From assembly GCA_905250025.1 (NCBI GenBank), contig CAJNOJ010000021.1:62001-126000 (forward strand): a stretch of DNA of 64,000 bases, written 5' to 3'. The stretch is from Adineta ricciae (lineage: Eukaryota; Rotifera; Eurotatoria; Adinetida; Adinetidae). The position numbers and the translations under genes were made by a program. Every line of letters begins with the position of its first letter. The first letter of the stretch is position 1. This document shows positions 12,883-23,423 of this stretch, in pieces. The notes under the pieces were generated by a model. That model saw only the letters and a program-made list of their open reading frames with translations. It was not told where the DNA came from and ran no database searches.

Positions 12883-12896
12883 TTGATTTCTTTCAG
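12883..12896 (+). promoter_or_regulatory. Candidate trans-splice or 5'UTR acceptor before RPS26
   Basis: A pyrimidine-rich tract ends in TTTCAG at 12896, 24 bases before the RPS26 ATG and 86 bases after the ACP7 stop. No good donor lies in the short space upstream. Bdelloid rotifers are known to use spliced-leader trans-splicing, so this may be a leader acceptor; an ordinary 5'UTR intron starting inside ACP7 is less likely. Confidence 0.4.
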
Positions 12897-12920
12897 ATTT
12901 AATTAGTCTACCATCCGAAA

Positions 12921-13464
12921 ATGACAAAGAAACGTCGTAATAATGGTCGAAGCAAACACGGACGTGGTCGTGTTACCAACGTTAACTGTACCAATTGTCG
13001 TCGTTTAGTACCAAAGGACAAGGCCATTAAGAAGCTGATCATCCGAAATATTGTTGAACAAGCTGCCGTGAAAGATCTTACTGAAGCCAGTATTTATACA
13101 AAATACATTCTACCAAAGCTTTACACGAAATTACACTATTGTATTTCATGTGCTATTCACAGTAAAGTTGTTCGTAATCGATCACGAGAAGCACGACGTA
13201 TTCGTCAACCACTCTTGTAAGTAGTTTTCGTCCATGTGGAGAAACAAGTTTGCATTCTATGTTTGATCTTATTCTCTTCTAGACGACCACATCAAAATCG
13301 CCAACCAGGTACAGCTGGTGGTCAAGGCAACACTGGTGCAGGTGGTGGCAATCGTAGTGGAAACAAAGAACCTTTGCAACCCGCCAATATGCCTGTTGCT
13401 AAAAGTACGTCTTAGGAGATGAGTTTCTCTTCAAAAGAAACTTATTTGTGTTCTTTTAGCATAA
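12921..13464 (+). CDS. RPS26: 40S ribosomal protein eS26
   Basis: Exons 12921-13216, 13283-13404 and 13460-13464 give 423 nt or 140 aa, longer than the human 115 aa owing to a Gly/Asn-rich tail. The first 99 residues match eS26: basic N-terminus, then the zinc-binding Cys pairs C23/C26 (CTNC) and C74/C77 (CISC), with [12 protein letters not shown] after them. The protein sits at the mRNA exit channel of the small subunit. The last exon holds just two bases of a Thr codon and the stop. The strongly basic, low-complexity tail is the odd part. Confidence 0.95.
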
Positions 13465-13638
13465 ACATGTGGCACATGCTCAACGGCTCGCCATCGTTAA
13501 CAATGAATATTAGTCATCTTTGATTAGATCCATTTAGTATTCATTGCCGTTGTTGTTTTTGTTAATACGAAAGAGAAAAAAATTAAATAGTATAAACGAT
13601 TTGAGATTTATTAGAACAATCCAATCGTATGAAATTAT

Positions 13639-14088
13639 CTAATTCTTTATTTCTTTGCCTTGAACGAAAGTAGCCATCGCATAATAAAACACATTAGTCA
13701 TTTGTTCTGAAGTGTTTATACAATGGATACCTTCATTGCGTGCAATGCTTAGGTTTCTGACTCTCATCCGTTTAACATAAGTATTCATTGGATATACTTC
13801 AACTATAGAAAAAAAAGTACATTTCTCTTTCTATTCATATTGGACCAAAGTAAGTCATTTTCGTCACATTTAATTCCGCAGTATGATATGTCAGCGTCAA
13901 CATAACGAATCAATTCACAAATCCAGTCTCTCGACTCTCTTTTAGTCTCACAATAGTAGACATGGGCCTCGTTTACTCAAACGACCTACGATCAGCACAG
14001 ACATGATTGAATTGCGCTTGTCATAGTGGACTTCTATATGGCATAAAGTGTCATAAAACGTATTTGGAACAATCAAAGTAGACACTGA
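13639..14088 (-). CDS. Unrecognised gene, 3' exons only
   Basis: Three minus-strand exons chain in phase: 14088-13990, 13946-13868 and 13802-13639, with introns of 43 and 65 nt, encoding about 113 residues up to a TAG. The product includes PNTFYDTLCHIEVHYDKR, RDWICELIRYVDADISYC and, near the end, EVYPMNTYVKRMRVRNLSI. The residue mix and phase agreement argue for a real gene, but the 5' end could not be found and I recognise no family. One donor (GTGACG at 13867-13862) is non-optimal. It converges with RPS26, whose stop is 174 bp away. Confidence 0.4.
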
Positions 14089-14642
14089 CTTGTATCAATA
14101 TTCAAACTTGATGTGTACGTGTGATATCTAACGGTGCTTCATTGCGCAAACTATTTTTATGAGTTTACTATTCTATTGCAGCGAGTGGTCGTTGTAAAAC
14201 TCATAATAAAAAAGCACCTGAAACATGGATTGTATGCCGTTCTTTGGAAGACAACAGAAACAAAAGGGTATTGATCCAACTACCCACAAGAAGTAAAGAA
14301 GATGAAGTCTTATACATTTATAGACGACTACGTGAACAAACATAAAAGAAAAAAAACTACTACAGAATGAAGTTTTTCTTTTTTGTTTCTGACAATTTGA
14401 GAGATGAAATGTGACATAGCGTAGACAGAGATTTTTTGTTTTAAATCGATTAGATGAACGAGAGGTATGCTGCGTCTCATGTGTCATTCATTCCTCTTCC
14501 CTCCTTTCTTCGTGCATGTCCTTTTTCAGTCGCACTTTTTTCAAAATGTTTAATCATCTGAAAGAGAGTCAGTAAAGAAAAAGTTTGTCACGCCTGCTTC
14601 CATTGGTTAACGTAGCTGAAGTATTCTCACTCGATTGCTTCT

Positions 14643-14674
<32 letters not shown>

Positions 14675-14813
14675 TTCTTTTTCATTTCAAGTAGATACAT
14701 CCTTAGAAGAAACTATAGTAGTATCCATATATTGAATTGAAAACAAAGGAAGAAATTCAATTTAGTACTTTCTTCTTATAGGATTTCTCGTTTTCTGTGT
14801 TTGGTATTAATGA
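14089..14813. other. Intergenic, with a microsatellite
   Basis: Upstream exon(s) of the preceding minus-strand gene may be hidden here but none could be chained. The stretch also carries the 5' flank of the glycosyltransferase and a GCAA microsatellite. Confidence 0.5.
14643..14670. repeat. GCAA microsatellite, seven units
   Basis: Seven uninterrupted GCAA units lie about 145 bp upstream of the GT31 start codon. Confidence 0.9.
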
Positions 14814-15902
14814 ATGTGGTTTTTGCGCAAAAGTCGTCCGTCCACTACTTCTACGCTTTTATTTCTTGTCTTGGTTGTTGTTAGTCTATATCTTACATTC
14901 TATAAGAATGATTTTCCGACCAGTTTTATCAATACAATTCATCAGAACATTTCGACCGATTATCTCAATGTACGATTGAATCTCACTTCGAACACAGCGA
15001 TCTGTCATTCCGATGATATTCTCATTGTCTACGTTCTCTCGACAGCTCATAATTTCGATCGACGACATATGATTCGTTCGACATGGGGCACACCGCTGGT
15101 CGGCACTTGTTTTGTATTCATTCTTGGTAAATCCGACGGTGTCATTCAGCCACGTATCGACAAGGAAAAACGACGATACAAAGATATTGTTCAAATAGAG
15201 CACCCGGAATCGTATGCAAATGTTATCTATAAAGAAGTTGCCGCATTGCACTGGGCTGCGCATTTCCATCGTTCGATACCATTGCTATTCAAAACTGACG
15301 ATGATCTAATTCTTGACTCGTTGCTGGTATCATCCATAGCACAAACATTAACAAACTACAGGGCAAATGCAAGTTCTTATCTGTTGAAGCATCGGCCGAA
15401 ATTAGTTCGCGAACTGGCATCGATGGATCGATCGAAGTTATTTCGTGGCGGATGGTCTATGGCGTACCAACCGGCGTTACGCTCCGGAAAATTTGGAGTT
15501 AGCGAATATGTATGGCCTCATGCAACATTGCCTCTGTATTGTTCTGGTTTTGGTTGGTTTATGTCGAAAGATGTTCGTGATCGGCTCGTTAGTGCATCTT
15601 ATACATATCCGGTGAATAAAACAGCGTGGATAGGTGATGTTTTCGTGTCAGGATTCTTAGCAAAAGCAGCAAAAGTTTCGTGTCTGGGTATTGAACTAGA
15701 TTATGATCAGACATTTTCCGGAAAATGTGCATGCTCTATGACGCAACGTCCGATGCTAACCGTTTGTTCGTCCACATTACATGCAGGAGGCGGAGGAAAT
15801 GAAACAGCTAAATTTCACGAGTATGAAATGGCTTGGAAAGTCATTCAAGAACGTCATAATCATATTGATAATGCAAATTTTACAGGTATGAATGTTTGTT
15901 AA
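14814..15902 (+). CDS. Beta-1,3-galactosyltransferase-like (GT31), type II Golgi enzyme
   Basis: A single uninterrupted frame of 362 aa, in contrast to the intron-rich neighbours. A short basic N-terminus and one hydrophobic segment (about residues 13-30) form a type II signal anchor. The GT31 landmarks follow: RHMIRSTWG, DIVQIEHPESYANVIYKE, the metal- and nucleotide-sugar-binding FKTDDDLILD (DxD motif), PLYCSGFGWFMS and WIGDVFVSGFLA. Enzymes of this family add Gal or GlcNAc in beta-1,3 linkage to glycoproteins or glycolipids in the Golgi lumen. Donor and acceptor cannot be read from sequence. The invertebrate GT31 family is large, so I give no symbol. Confidence 0.88.
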   Translation: MWFLRKSRPSTTSTLLFLVLVVVSLYLTFYKNDFPTSFINTIHQNISTDYLNVRLNLTSNTAICHSDDILIVYVLSTAHNFDRRHMIRSTWGTPLVGTCFVFILGKSDGVIQPRIDKEKRRYKDIVQIEHPESYANVIYKEVAALHWAAHFHRSIPLLFKTDDDLILDSLLVSSIAQTLTNYRANASSYLLKHRPKLVRELASMDRSKLFRGGWSMAYQPALRSGKFGVSEYVWPHATLPLYCSGFGWFMSKDVRDRLVSASYTYPVNKTAWIGDVFVSGFLAKAAKVSCLGIELDYDQTFSGKCACSMTQRPMLTVCSSTLHAGGGGNETAKFHEYEMAWKVIQERHNHIDNANFTGMNVC

Positions 15903-17555
15903 GCTATAGAAAAAAGATTATTTCTTGTTATTGCTGTTTTTGTTAAATCTACATTGATTTATATTGTTGATTTCTTGAAATAAAATGGTGTATGGTTAGA
16001 CTTATAAATCTGACTTGAAGACATAATTATCCGACGAGGGCGCACTACACGTGTATTTACTTTCTAATTAGTTCCGTATGCGACAAACACACATGCGCGC
16101 AGGATTGTGCTCTAGGCAACCAAAGCCGGCAAAGAAAGAAATTACTTTGAAAATTATGAATTTGTTTTAAAAAAAAAGGACATTTTTGCTTGTTCTTTGC
16201 CTGTCTTAGTTACATTAAGCCATGAAAGCGCGTATCAAGACGACTACACTGTTTTCCTTTCAGTTTTTTTCTTCATTCACTTACGTTTGTTTGATTGATT
16301 AAAAGAAAAAATTCATCTGAAGAATCTGTTAACATATTAAAGTGTATCACGTGATAAAATACCGAATTGCACATAAATGATAGTAATTGAAACTCTAATT
16401 AGGTAGAGTGGTTATTCATAACCATTCGACTTTGGAGCATGCAACATTGAATAATAGCTGTATTCTTCATCGTAGCACAATATCGTATGTTTATAAAAAT
16501 ACCGGCTGAGATGTGTTTTGATAAAATTTGTTGTTGAATCTTTAGAAATGAATGCCACAGTATTGCCTTCGTCGTTGCATTATGTTCGATTCGTTTTGTT
16601 CTTTTCATCGTTTTATTTCGACTCTCTGAAGGAAAGAAACTGTTTGTAAACTACACTGTTCTGACGAATTTCTGTCTTGTTAATTATGTAGCTCATCATG
16701 TCGCGATAAACATTGTTTGACACAAATTGAAACGAATGACTATCGGCTATTTCCTGTTTCAAATTAAAATCTACACAATACTCGTTGAGGCGAGTTAGTT
16801 GATCTTTTAGTAAAAGATTGGAAAGAAATCTGTCTTTCTTCTTTTATTACATTTTATCAATCATTTGAGCACTGCAACAAAACTAAACGCTGAAATTGAA
16901 ATTACTAAAAGTACTCAAGATCGTAATGAAACAGATCAAAAACACGAGTTGTGACATGCTCTGCTCTCTACGTTATTAGAAGAAAGTCGTACAAACTTCT
17001 CATGCACAACATTGCTAAAAAGCATTAGAATCTGTCATAAATGACAAAAGCGTTCGTGTTACTATCGGATTTTGACAGTAACCAGAGTTCTTATTGATCC
17101 AGTTTTCAAGCAAGTTTTCTTTCCACCGTGGAAAGTTGTATGATGTTCCTCTTAGCCATCAGTATGTACTGTAAACAAACTCGCGGTGTGGTTTTTCTAC
17201 ATAAGTTACTACCGTTTCATATTCCCAGTTCCTTGAGATTTTCTTTCGAAAAGATGGTTAACTGATTAAAACTTATAAGAATCAACGATACATGAAATAA
17301 TCCGTTGTTAAAAACTTTCATGGCCATTAAGCTTCTGAAATCCAAAACTTAGTTCATAATAATAGTAATGTTTCGTAATTCGCATCCATGTTGTTTGTTC
17401 ATTCACATTACAATGTTTGAATAATGAAGAAGACAAAGAATGGGTACGATATTTTACGATTGAACATGAAAACGTAAGAAGAAGAATTATTTCTTTATTG
17501 TTTGGCTTTCAGAACGAACAGCTCAATGTGTGATTTCATTGATTTATGTTCACGT
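15903..17555. other. Gene-poor stretch
   Basis: AT-rich, with short open frames on both strands and no splice-consistent chain, family motif or RNA gene that I could recognise. Confidence 0.55.
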
Positions 17556-17761
17556 TGTAACGACAAACTGGTTGGGTAGCTGACCGCTTCTCACGGTATC
17601 GATGTTTATTGACTACTCTACATGACCAGAATCTACCTCTTTTACAATAAGACACGTGCTTATATAAAGAAGATGAAAGAGAGATATGACCCAGAGATAG
17701 TATGATACAGAGGTGAGAGAATAAAGAACAGAAAGAGATGAACGATATCATTATCGTTACA
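17556..17761. repeat. Left LTR-like repeat, 206 bp
   Basis: Direct partner of 18545-18750, with the same TG start and CA end. A TATATAA-like stretch (about 17661-17667) could be an old promoter. Confidence 0.7.
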
Positions 17762-18544
17762 CTCTCCTACTCAGCTTAGACGCGCTCCTGAGCGTCTTTA
17801 CAATATTAAGTCGAAGGCGAAAAAAAATGAAGATGAGTAGATAATGATCACGAGAAAGGTCATACGAATAAGAACAATATAAACTCATCGAATACACTAG
17901 AGATATCTCAACACAAAATGCGATTTATAAGCGTTTACACATAACGAAGTAGTTTTTAAAAAAATTGGGATCCAACAACTACGACGTTTCATACAAAAGA
18001 TTAACATAATGACAAACACACACGCATTAATACGAGATATTCCATACGACTTTTTCTCATCCTCTTGCTTAAACCGATTAGCTTGATGTATAAAATACAG
18101 CAAAAAATATAATGAGTCAATTAGTGCACTCCTCTGTATGCAGCTTTACTTGAACGAATCTTGTGCCAATAAAATGAATCGCCACGCAGTAGAAGTGGAA
18201 CACTTCCATGTCATTCTTCTCCCGGATAACTCGGCTGTTCAGTCGTTGGGTCGTTCTCGCAGCTGCAGACAAATAAAATTCTTCGATTTCTTTATTTCAA
18301 ATAATTCTTTCTGGATTAATATTCCTGCCAGTGCTTGCCTACCCGATTCTGGTGCCGCCCATGCCGTTAAGGAGGTTCCTCGTCACATTAATTCAAAATT
18401 CATCCTTGTTATTTTACATACATTGCAGTCACCAATTGCCCATTGAATTTCGATTTATCCATTGATTGATCTTCAGTGTTGTTTGTGTTTATTAGAGAAT
18501 CTACTTCGAGTGGATGTGCGAAGATTCACTAGCCAGAGTCGCCA

Positions 18545-18750
18545 TGTAACGACAAACTGATTGAGTAGCTGACCGCTTCTCACAGTATCGATGTTTATTG
18601 ACTACTCTACATGACCAGAATGTCTCTTTCACAATAAGACACGTGCTTATATAGAGAAGATGAGAGAGAGATATGACCCAGAGATAGTATATGATACAGA
18701 GGTGAGAGAATAAAGAACAGAAAGAGATGAACGATATCATTATCGTTACA
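18545..18750. repeat. Right LTR-like repeat, 206 bp
   Basis: Direct partner of 17556-17761 in the same orientation and nearly the same length and sequence. Confidence 0.7.
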
Positions 18751-19181
18751 GTATAGTGTTGCACTAACATTTCAAAATACAGTTCTGCACAGGTGCGGTA
18801 AAAAATTCGCAGTTACGCGCTAATGTGCCATAATTTTCCGCAATTACGGGCCATGGTGCGATAGTAGTTACGCCACAATTCGGTCACAGTAGAGCACATA
18901 GAAACTTGGATTGTTATTCAAAATCGTCACAACTGTAATACTCTGCTACGATTTATATATCGTTTGGATAAAATGAAACCTTTAAATTATTCTTGTCGAA
19001 AAGAGTTATAATCGTCGAAATAGAGACTATTTATTTTTTCAGTCACTATTTTCTTTTTTCTCTTCTTTGTTTTGTACAAACACAAATGTCGCATTTTTCT
19101 TTCTGCAATTGTATTTTTCACTTTCTCTCTCAGTTGATCATCAATTGTAACACATTCATTCTCTCCGATCAACATAATTTC
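18751..19181. other. 5' flank of the SLC35E3-like gene
   Basis: It contains repeats of a GTTACGC/AATTACGG-like word around 18810-18880. A pyrimidine tract ending in CTCTCAG (about 19123-19133) may be a leader acceptor about 50 bp before the chosen start. Confidence 0.4.
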
Positions 19182-20165
19182 ATGCAAGAAACTATGGCGC
19201 TGATAATCCGACAAAGTCGTTTTATTCGAAACTATTCATTGAATTTTGTATCAGCTATCGTGTTAGTTTTGCTGTCGAAATTTATCTTCCGTCAATATCC
19301 TATTTCAGGATTGACTTTGACGATTTTCAACTGTCTTCTATCATCGCTCGTTTCATTCATTGTTTTACGAATTTTTCACAAATCGTCGACGAGCAGCCAG
19401 ACGTCGGCTATTCGAATTCAATCATTCACTCGTACACTGATAATTTCAATATTGTTTGCAGGATCTGTCCTATTTAGCAATTTATCCTTACAACATAACA
19501 CTCTCGCGACGTATCAATTAATAAAACTTCAAGTTCCTTTAATGTTAATGGTAATTGAATATATTCAACTACGATCGAACATAAATTCCCCATCGTTAAC
19601 TGAAGAAAGATTTCATCGTGATTATTCGTTACCAGTTTTCGTTGCTTTTATTATCATCGCTTTCGGAACAATAGTGAATATTTCGTCCGATATACTTTTT
19701 CATCCATTTGGCGTCCTATTCGCGTGTCTTAGCGTTTTATTCAATGCATTCTATCAAGTATTAGTTCAAGAAGAGCAAGCATCAACAACATACGAACGAC
19801 TGCGTTTTCTACAAATTCAAACGTTAATTTCTGCATTCGTTCTGTTTCCTTTTTGGCCATTTCTCGACGAGACATTTCCATTTACCCTTATTGTTTTAGC
19901 ACACTGGGATGCACCAACTCTATTCTTCCTATGTGGTTTTCTTGCCTTTTTCGTTAATGTTAGTGCAGTTAGCTGTATCAAAGATGACACCGCTATTGGA
20001 TATAATATGGTTGGACAATTAAAAACTTTAATCATAGTATTTCTTGGTTCCGCCATATATCGCGAAGTAATAAATTCTCAACAAATCGTTTCTGTACTGT
20101 TGACAGCAATCGGCTCTGTGATTTACGTATACATAACATATCAAAAGAAACAACAACTAGGATAG
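19182..20165 (+). CDS. SLC35E3-like drug/metabolite-superfamily transporter
   Basis: Single-exon frame of 327 aa from the ATG at 19182; a second in-frame ATG lies at 19194. The frame is open further upstream, but that part lacks transmembrane character and lies before a possible leader acceptor. About ten hydrophobic segments are visible. Diagnostic matches to the SLC35E3/TPT branch are LFSNLSLQHNTLATYQL, FNAFYQVLVQ, the FFVNVSAVSCI stretch and IGYNMVGQLKTLI. The family carries nucleotide sugars or phosphorylated metabolites across Golgi or other endomembranes; the substrate of SLC35E3 is not established. No signs of damage. Confidence 0.85.
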   Translation: MQETMALIIRQSRFIRNYSLNFVSAIVLVLLSKFIFRQYPISGLTLTIFNCLLSSLVSFIVLRIFHKSSTSSQTSAIRIQSFTRTLIISILFAGSVLFSNLSLQHNTLATYQLIKLQVPLMLMVIEYIQLRSNINSPSLTEERFHRDYSLPVFVAFIIIAFGTIVNISSDILFHPFGVLFACLSVLFNAFYQVLVQEEQASTTYERLRFLQIQTLISAFVLFPFWPFLDETFPFTLIVLAHWDAPTLFFLCGFLAFFVNVSAVSCIKDDTAIGYNMVGQLKTLIIVFLGSAIYREVINSQQIVSVLLTAIGSVIYVYITYQKKQQLG

Positions 20166-20581
20166 AACAATGTCTAATGAACTATCAGATATTCAATAAG
20201 ATCAATAAACCATACCTACTATTTTAATTTTGATGTCATACAGACAACGACTATTTGAGCTACTCTGCTGCTATATATAAAAAATGACTTGGCGCGTGAC
20301 TCATCGTTTCTGAATGCCTTCTAAATTTTCATTGGTTGAAAAAATCTCGTTTTTTTTTTGTTCTTCATTTTACCTTTTTTTTATATTTTAGATCAATCAA
20401 AATAGAAAAACAAACGAGAAGACCGTTTGTAATTGTCGGATGAATGAAGAATAAGATATAAAGTAGACTTTGCTTGCGCGTAAAATCAAATAGTTTCACA
20501 TTAGCTGTTACTTAAACAGTCATGTTTACGTTTCGACTAATTTCACCAAGGTCAAATTGACTATTTTCAGATCGCTATTCC
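20166..20581. other. Short intergenic region
   Basis: AT-rich with T runs. It ends with a CTATTTTCAG acceptor at 20570, 11 bases before the next ATG, which looks like a 5'UTR or spliced-leader acceptor. Confidence 0.5.
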
Positions 20582-21954
20582 ATGTCTTACCAAAAAGTAC
20601 AGAATTTCAAATGTCGTTGTCCGCTTATCCGTCCAGGTAAGCTTATTCATTTGCTTCACATCCCGTTTATCTTTCCTCTTTATCAAGATGTTTATGGTTT
20701 GACTCAATCTCATCAGATTCCGAATACTCCATGTGATCGTTCATCAAACGATGTATTCCTCAATCAACATCTTCAGTGGTACCATAATTTTGATAGTGTA
20801 TCCGCACGCAAACTAGTTCGTGCAATTTGTAATAATACCAGTCCAAACGAACATTTATTTTCATCACATGAAACTGTTCTTAAACAGAATGTTTCAGTGG
20901 AGAATTACAAATGTAAATGTCCATTAACACAAGACGGTGTATTTGGTTTATCGGATGACCATGATGTAACGAATGTACCATGTGGTGAGTGTTGTTTTGA
21001 CTAAAATGAAGAATCGAGTTGTTTGACACAATGATTGTAGGACGAGCTGACAAAGAAGTGCTCTGTTTTCAACACTTACAGTTTCATCACAATTTATCAT
21101 CACGTGCAGCAAAGAAAATCGTTCTAGCTCTAGTTTCATACACGCCAAAAGTCACGCAACTTTTTCATAACACTGATCTTATCACACAATCAAAATGTGC
21201 AGTGAGAAAACTGAAGAGTAAATGTCCACTTCTCTCCCGACACATATATGGTAAAGCTATTCGTTTCCTTCGACGTTGATAATTTCCATCGACTTTTCCC
21301 AGGTTTACATGAACATCATCATGTACCAAATATTCCGTGTGATCGAGCCGATCAAGATATATTTTTATTTCATCATTTAACCTATTTTCATAAAATGAAC
21401 GCCAAAGCTGCAACCAAATTAATTCGAGCATTGCTAATGAATAAAGACCCGTTGGAACCAGTATTTCATTCCAGTGAAATTATCATTGCCTCGGATCAAC
21501 CCCGCGGTCATCAATCACAAGAACATCATCGAACCCAAGTCAAACAGAAATCCAATAATAAAAACTACTACGAGAATCTTATGGATTTCTCTACACATGT
21601 AAGAAACACGGCACTCGTTCAATAGACAAAACGTATTTTCTATTGTCTAGTACCAAACACTTCTTAATGCAATTCATACATCCAGTTTTGTACCATCAAC
21701 AGCTAAAAACTCAAGTGATAGTAAGTATTCATTCCATTACACTTTCCATCTAAAGATCTCTCTTTCCGATAGAATTCGATAAGAGTATGATGCCATTAGA
21801 TTGCAGCAAATGGAAGCAACACTCATGTCAAGTGAGTCCAATTCCGCATCCAATCAAACAATACCCGCCTCTTTTCCCTTAGATAACTTATCCGTACACA
21901 ACAGCAGAAATGGCACTTGCGCATGATATTGAAATCAACTCCTTTCTTACATAA
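20582..21954 (+). CDS. Protein with three tandem Cys/His (zinc-finger-like) modules
   Basis: Seven exons (20582-20636, 20688-20984, 21041-21250, 21303-21598, 21651-21720, 21773-21831, 21883-21954) total 1059 nt or 352 aa. Residues about 9-90, 92-172 and 175-250 are three diverged copies of one module: KCxCPL, then a Y/F-G-L turn with a nearby His, NxPC, about eleven residues, HLxxxH, and an amphipathic AxKLVRAL helix followed by LF. The spacing CPL...PC...HLxxxH suggests a Cys2His2 zinc site per copy; the additional Cys of KCKC is Ser in copy 3. Introns lie at equivalent places in the modules, which supports internal duplication. I do not know this domain. The C-terminal 100 residues are Gln/His/Asn-rich. 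Confidence 0.75.
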
Positions 21955-22225
21955 TTCCGTCGTTGACTGTACATACAAATTTGTAATTCTTTTCTCACGT
22001 TGTTCTTCTAGTTTAGTATCAATTCTCTTCTATATTGTCAAAAAAACAACAAATGCATAATAAACAATTCTGTTACAATGTCTTACAATGATGATCATCA
22101 CGAGAAAAATAAAAAAATTCCATACATTTCTATTTCTTGTCATTAGCGATATACTAGTCACACAAACAAAACAAAAAACAAAATAGAGATATACACACGC
22201 ACAGATACAAAAATCTTTGTCTCGT

Positions 22226-23423
22226 TCAAAAAGTTGGATCAGTATTTGATAGATCCAGATTATCCCATAGTTTGAAATCACCAAGTGCTTGAAGTTGATT
22301 GAAAAATGCTTCTTGTGTTTGAGGATCAGCTGAAGCTAACGCATCCAACAACATTGGATCAAATGCTTGCTGGGATAATGGATCATCGATTGCGAATAAA
22401 CTTTCATTTAGCAACGAATCATTTTCTTCATGCATTACTTCAAGTTTTGGAGTGCAAGTGTCCGAAGATGAGGCATCCGATGTGTCGATATGAACAGATG
22501 AATTACTTGGTAGAACACCTTTCTTTAGACGTTTACGTGGTTTGTATTTGTAATCTGGATATTCGCGAAGATGTAACATTTTCAGCCGTTCAGCTTCGTC
22601 GACGAATGGTCGGCGTTCAATTTCCGTTAGCCGTTTCCATCGCGCACCTAAGTATTTCGAGATCTCGGCGTTATGCATATCAGGTGCTAATTGTACGATT
22701 TTTCTCCGTTCAAGTTGAGAGAAGACCATGAATGCGTTCATCGGTCGTTTGATTCGATTAACACGTTTCTTTGATCGTGTTCGCGTTGCATCCGAATAAG
22801 GTGTTTGGGTTGATGGTTCGATTAAAGTCGAGCCAAAACTGGATGGTGGTTGAATGTTGGACGAAGTCAACAGATCGACCAGGACTTTCGTCTTATTAAA
22901 CACTTGTTCGTTTTGATTTTCTTTATTTGCTAAAACGAAAGAATAAGAAAGCTACTGGATGAGAATTGTCTACTAGATAGATCTTACTGTTTTGTGGAAG
23001 CGACTGCTGAGCCACATTGACAGGCGTTTCGAGAAGCTTTGAGATGCTGTTCTGTTGTGACGTAGGGTTGTTTTGTTGTAACAAAGCGATTTGGTTCAAG
23101 TTGTTCACTAATGTTGAAAGAGTTATTGTGTTTTGTCCATTGATCACCATCGAATTATTACTGGACAAGAGTAAACGATTGACAGTTACCGTTTGCTGTG
23201 TTGCTGATTCATTTTTTATGGGAAGATGATTATTTACAATGACGACAGTTGGTTTTGGATTAGGCGAGGTTTTGACAAGTGGTGTCGTCGTAATTGTACG
23301 TAACTTTTGAAGGGAAGCATCACCGATGTGCAATGGGTTTATAAGATTTTTACTCAGAGAAGAAGTCATTCTGTTAGCCGGTATGATGAGCGTACCGGAT
23401 GATGTCGATGTTGATAAATTCAT
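22226..23423 (-). CDS. SoxC-type HMG-box transcription factor
   Basis: Two exons (23423-22988, 22929-22226) total 1140 nt or 379 aa. The HMG box at about residues 203-282 carries [32 protein letters not shown] and [30 protein letters not shown] and PDYKYKPRK are SoxC (Sox4/11/12) signatures. In animals these factors bend DNA and drive neural and progenitor programmes. Oddities: the near-invariant Trp of MVWS is Phe, and RLGKRWK has become YLGARWK. The long Asn/Ser/Thr-rich N-terminus precedes the box, whereas vertebrate SoxC has the box near its N-terminus. An acidic C-terminus ([14 protein letters not shown]) could be the activation domain. Confidence 0.88.

Larger units (their letters stand above)
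17556..18750. mobile_element. LTR-flanked non-autonomous element (TRIM-like), no coding core
   Basis: Two 206-bp direct repeats, 17556-17761 and 18545-18750, each begin TGTAACGA and end TCGTTACA, giving the TG...CA ends and short inverted termini of retroviral-type LTRs. They enclose 783 bp without recognisable gag, protease, reverse transcriptase or integrase. Neither a primer-binding site nor a polypurine tract is evident, and flanking bases show no clear target-site duplication. The repeats look about 95% identical by eye, suggesting moderate age. It is read as a fossil: either a TRIM-like element or the remnant of a longer one. Family unknown. Confidence 0.6.

Noticed and set aside
18138-18446. 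102-codon open frame inside the LTR-flanked element
   Set aside because: No gag, protease, RT or integrase motif, no splice support and no repeated partner; treated as chance.
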